DNA of 13,904 bases. Source: Propionicimonas sp. (GTDB lineage Bacteria > Actinomycetota > Actinomycetes > Propionibacteriales > Propionibacteriaceae). Location: contig JAVHXR010000029.1 of assembly GCA_031119515.1 (NCBI GenBank), positions 1 through 13,904 of the forward strand, in the 5' to 3' direction. Positions 12,445 through 13,904 of this stretch are shown piece by piece (position 1 is the stretch's first letter; each line of letters begins with the position of its first letter). Made by a program: the position numbers and the translations under genes. A model generated the notes under the pieces. That model saw only the letters and a list, made by a program, of their open reading frames with translations, had not been told where the DNA came from and searched no databases.

Positions 12445-13467
12445 ATGGACGGGAGTGACGTGGAAGCAGCGGCGCGGCAGGCCGGGCGGTACCGGGGTGG
12501 AGTGGTGCTCGCGGAGGTGGTGCGGTCGGGGTTCGTCGAGGGCTTCCACCGCGGCTCGATAGCCGTGCTGGACGCCTCCGGGCGCCTCGTCGCCTCGGCC
12601 GGGGACCCCGGTGGAGCGGTCTTCCCGCGGTCGTCGAACAAGCTGATGCAGGCCGTCGCGATGCTGGATGCCGGCCTGCAGCCGGCCGACGAAGCGGAAC
12701 TGGCCCTGGTCGCGGCCAGCCACCTCGGCGAGCCGATGCACACCCGTCGGGTCAAGGCGATGCTCGACCGGGCCGGGCTGGGCGCGGAGTCGCTGGCCTG
12801 CCCGCCCGACCTCCCGGGCGCGGAGGCCGTCCGCCTCGACCTGCTGCGCGCAGGCGGCGGACCCGACCGGCTGTTCATGAACTGCTCGGGCAAGCACGCC
12901 GGGATGCTGCTGACCTGCCTGGCTGCCGGGTGGCCGACAGCCGGCTACACCGCGGCCGGCCACCCCCTGCAACGCGCGATCCGCGGCGCCGTCGAGGAGC
13001 TGGCCGGCGAACCCGTCGCCGCGACCGGCGTGGACGGGTGCAGCGCGCCCGTCATGGCGATCTCCCTGACCGGGCTGGCCAGGGCGTTCCTCGCCGCCGT
13101 GACCGCTCCGTCCGGCACGAGCCCGCGGCGGGTGGCGGACGCGATGCGCACCCACCCCGAGCTGATGTCTGGAACCGGCGCGCCGGATGCCCGGCTGATG
13201 GCCGCCGCGCCGGGCCTGTTGAGCAAGAGCGGGGCAGAGGGCGTTGCGGCGGTGGCGGTCCCGGGCGTCGGGGCGGTCGCGGTGAAGATCGACGACGGCG
13301 CCGGGCGGGCCAGGCTGCCGGTGGTGGTGGCGGCGCTGGGGCGGCTGGGGATCGCGGGGGACCACCTCGCCGCGATCGCCGACACCCCGGTGCTCGGCGG
13401 TGGCGCTCCGGTGGGCAGCGTCCGCGCCATCCCGGCCCTGGTCCCGGCTGGCACCGCCACCGGGTAG
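12445..13467 (+). CDS. Asparaginase, Rhizobium etli (ReAV) / Asparaginase_II type
   Basis: This 340-residue protein belongs to the class 3 asparaginases, which are unrelated to E. coli AnsA/AnsB and have a serine-beta-lactamase-like fold. It hydrolyses L-asparagine to aspartate and ammonia, probably in the cytoplasm, as no signal peptide is seen. The two Ser-x-x-Lys-type centres are visible: Ser 63 with Lys 66 in PRSSNK, and Ser 92 (ASHLG) with Lys 261 (LLSKSGAEG). The zinc ligands match as Cys 147 and Lys 150 in NCSGKHAGM and Cys 199 in GVDGCSAPV. The length is close to ReAV (about 370). ATG 12445 follows a -10-like TACCCT. It sits 36 bases after mutY. Aspartate produced could feed Asd, but the genes are far apart and this is only a thought. 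Confidence 0.92.
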   Translation: MDGSDVEAAARQAGRYRGGVVLAEVVRSGFVEGFHRGSIAVLDASGRLVASAGDPGGAVFPRSSNKLMQAVAMLDAGLQPADEAELALVAASHLGEPMHTRRVKAMLDRAGLGAESLACPPDLPGAEAVRLDLLRAGGGPDRLFMNCSGKHAGMLLTCLAAGWPTAGYTAAGHPLQRAIRGAVEELAGEPVAATGVDGCSAPVMAISLTGLARAFLAAVTAPSGTSPRRVADAMRTHPELMSGTGAPDARLMAAAPGLLSKSGAEGVAAVAVPGVGAVAVKIDDGAGRARLPVVVAALGRLGIAGDHLAAIADTPVLGGGAPVGSVRAIPALVPAGTATG

Positions 13468-13470
13468 CGT
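13465..13470 (+). promoter_or_regulatory. -10 hexamer TAGCGT overlapping the asparaginase stop codon
   Basis: The TAG stop (13465-13467) is the first half of TAGCGT. Predicted transcription starts near 13477. A leader of about 26 bases carries GAGGG at 13493-13497, 5 bases before ATG 13503. Confidence 0.45.
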
Positions 13471-13502
13471 TGGACCGACACCGAGCCGAGTTGAGGGCAG
13501 CC

Positions 13503-13904
13503 ATGACAAACCCGTACGCCCGACCCGACGAGCCCGAGCGGCAGCAGCCGTGGGCTGCGCCGCAGGACGAGACCATCCCGCTCGTGCCCGAGGGTGGCTA
13601 CTCCACCCGTCCGACCGCCTGGACGGAAGGTTACGAGCAGACCAGCGTCGACCCGCTGGCCCAGCCCGGTTACACGAACCCGAGCTTCGGCGGCCAGCCC
13701 GCCGCCCAGCCGCAGCCGGCCCAGCCGCAGCCGCCCTACCTGCCCCCGGCGGCGACCTACGAGCAGCCGCCGGCGGCCGGCTACAACAACCCCTACGCGA
13801 TGACCACGGAGCCGTCCCCGACGCCCCTGCTGCCGGCCTACCCCGCCGGGTACCCCTACCAGGTGCCACCCCAGCTGCCCGAACACCCGAACGCCGTGCC
13901 CGCC
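13503..13904 (+). CDS. Proline/glutamine/tyrosine-rich N-terminus of a probable small membrane protein (runs off right edge)
   Basis: From ATG 13503 the frame is open for 134 codons to the window end. The product begins MTNPYARPDEPE and is rich in Pro, Gln, Tyr and Ala, with short patterns such as AQPQP, YEQPP and NNPYA. Such disordered cytoplasmic leaders commonly precede one or two membrane segments in actinobacterial DUF4190, TM2 or RDD proteins. The last residues read LPEHPNAVPA, and a 'HPNAxxALVLG' start of a membrane domain is typical of the DUF4190 group. That domain lies beyond the edge, so the family is inference. GAGGG at 13493-13497 supports the start. Reverse-strand frames through this region are shadows. 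Confidence 0.72.
   Translation, partial: MTNPYARPDEPERQQPWAAPQDETIPLVPEGGYSTRPTAWTEGYEQTSVDPLAQPGYTNPSFGGQPAAQPQPAQPQPPYLPPAATYEQPPAAGYNNPYAMTTEPSPTPLLPAYPAGYPYQVPPQLPEHPNAVPA
13704..13733 (+). repeat. 15-base tandem repeat (2 copies) in the proline-rich gene
   Basis: GCCCAGCCGCAGCCG occurs twice in perfect tandem at 13704-13718 and 13719-13733, encoding AQPQP twice. The unit is a multiple of three, so copy changes would keep the frame. Confidence 0.8.

Overview
This is a GC-rich chromosomal segment (roughly 70% by eye, not computed) from a high-GC Actinomycetota. Three things support that: very strong third-position GC, GTG starts, and -10 hexamers of the TANNNT type placed directly before start codons. 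The gene set (radA, disA, mutY, asd, proC, a Rv0498-like TIM-barrel gene) is actinobacterial core. A member of the Propionibacteriales is my guess, but nothing in the window fixes the genus. I see no mobile element, CRISPR array, rRNA or tRNA.

Layout. Bases 1-242 (-) hold the start of a PfkB-type sugar kinase that runs off the left edge. It is divergent from a GyrI-like ligand-binding protein (374-850, +). Bases 878-3457 (-) form an operon asd > proC > two-domain VOC protein. Next on the same strand are a DUF2500-type membrane protein (3596-4027) and a translationally coupled pair, TIM-barrel isomerase > CPBP protease-family protein (5756-4153). A Glyoxalase_3-like VOC protein (5854-6489, +) is divergent from the TIM-barrel gene. 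radA (6590-7999, +) and disA (8073-9137, +) follow. A DGPF/YCII protein and an ECF42-type sigma factor form a second coupled pair (10709-9148, -). A membrane-anchored Pro/Ser/Thr-linker protein (11449-10823, -) is divergent from mutY (11539-12408, +). An ReAV-type asparaginase (12445-13467, +) and the first 134 codons of a proline-rich protein (13503-13904, +) complete the window. Coding density is very high: the longest stretch without a gene is 131 bases (243-373).

How the genes work together. radA, disA and mutY are genome-maintenance genes. RadA processes recombination intermediates, DisA makes c-di-AMP and responds to branched DNA, and MutY removes A opposite 8-oxoG. asd and proC serve aspartate-family and proline synthesis. 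The DGPF/sigma pair is a self-contained regulatory unit.

Regulation is the most informative layer. A TANNNT hexamer lies 6-7 bases before the start codon of at least seven genes, which predicts leaderless mRNAs and settles two start choices. Two promoters are more specific. The radA promoter resembles the mycobacterial RecA-independent (PafBC) DNA-damage promoter with the exact N8 spacing. The DGPF/sigma operon has TGTCGA-N17-CGTC, the promoter type I recall for ECF42 factors. I did not find a convincing wholly new multi-gene system.
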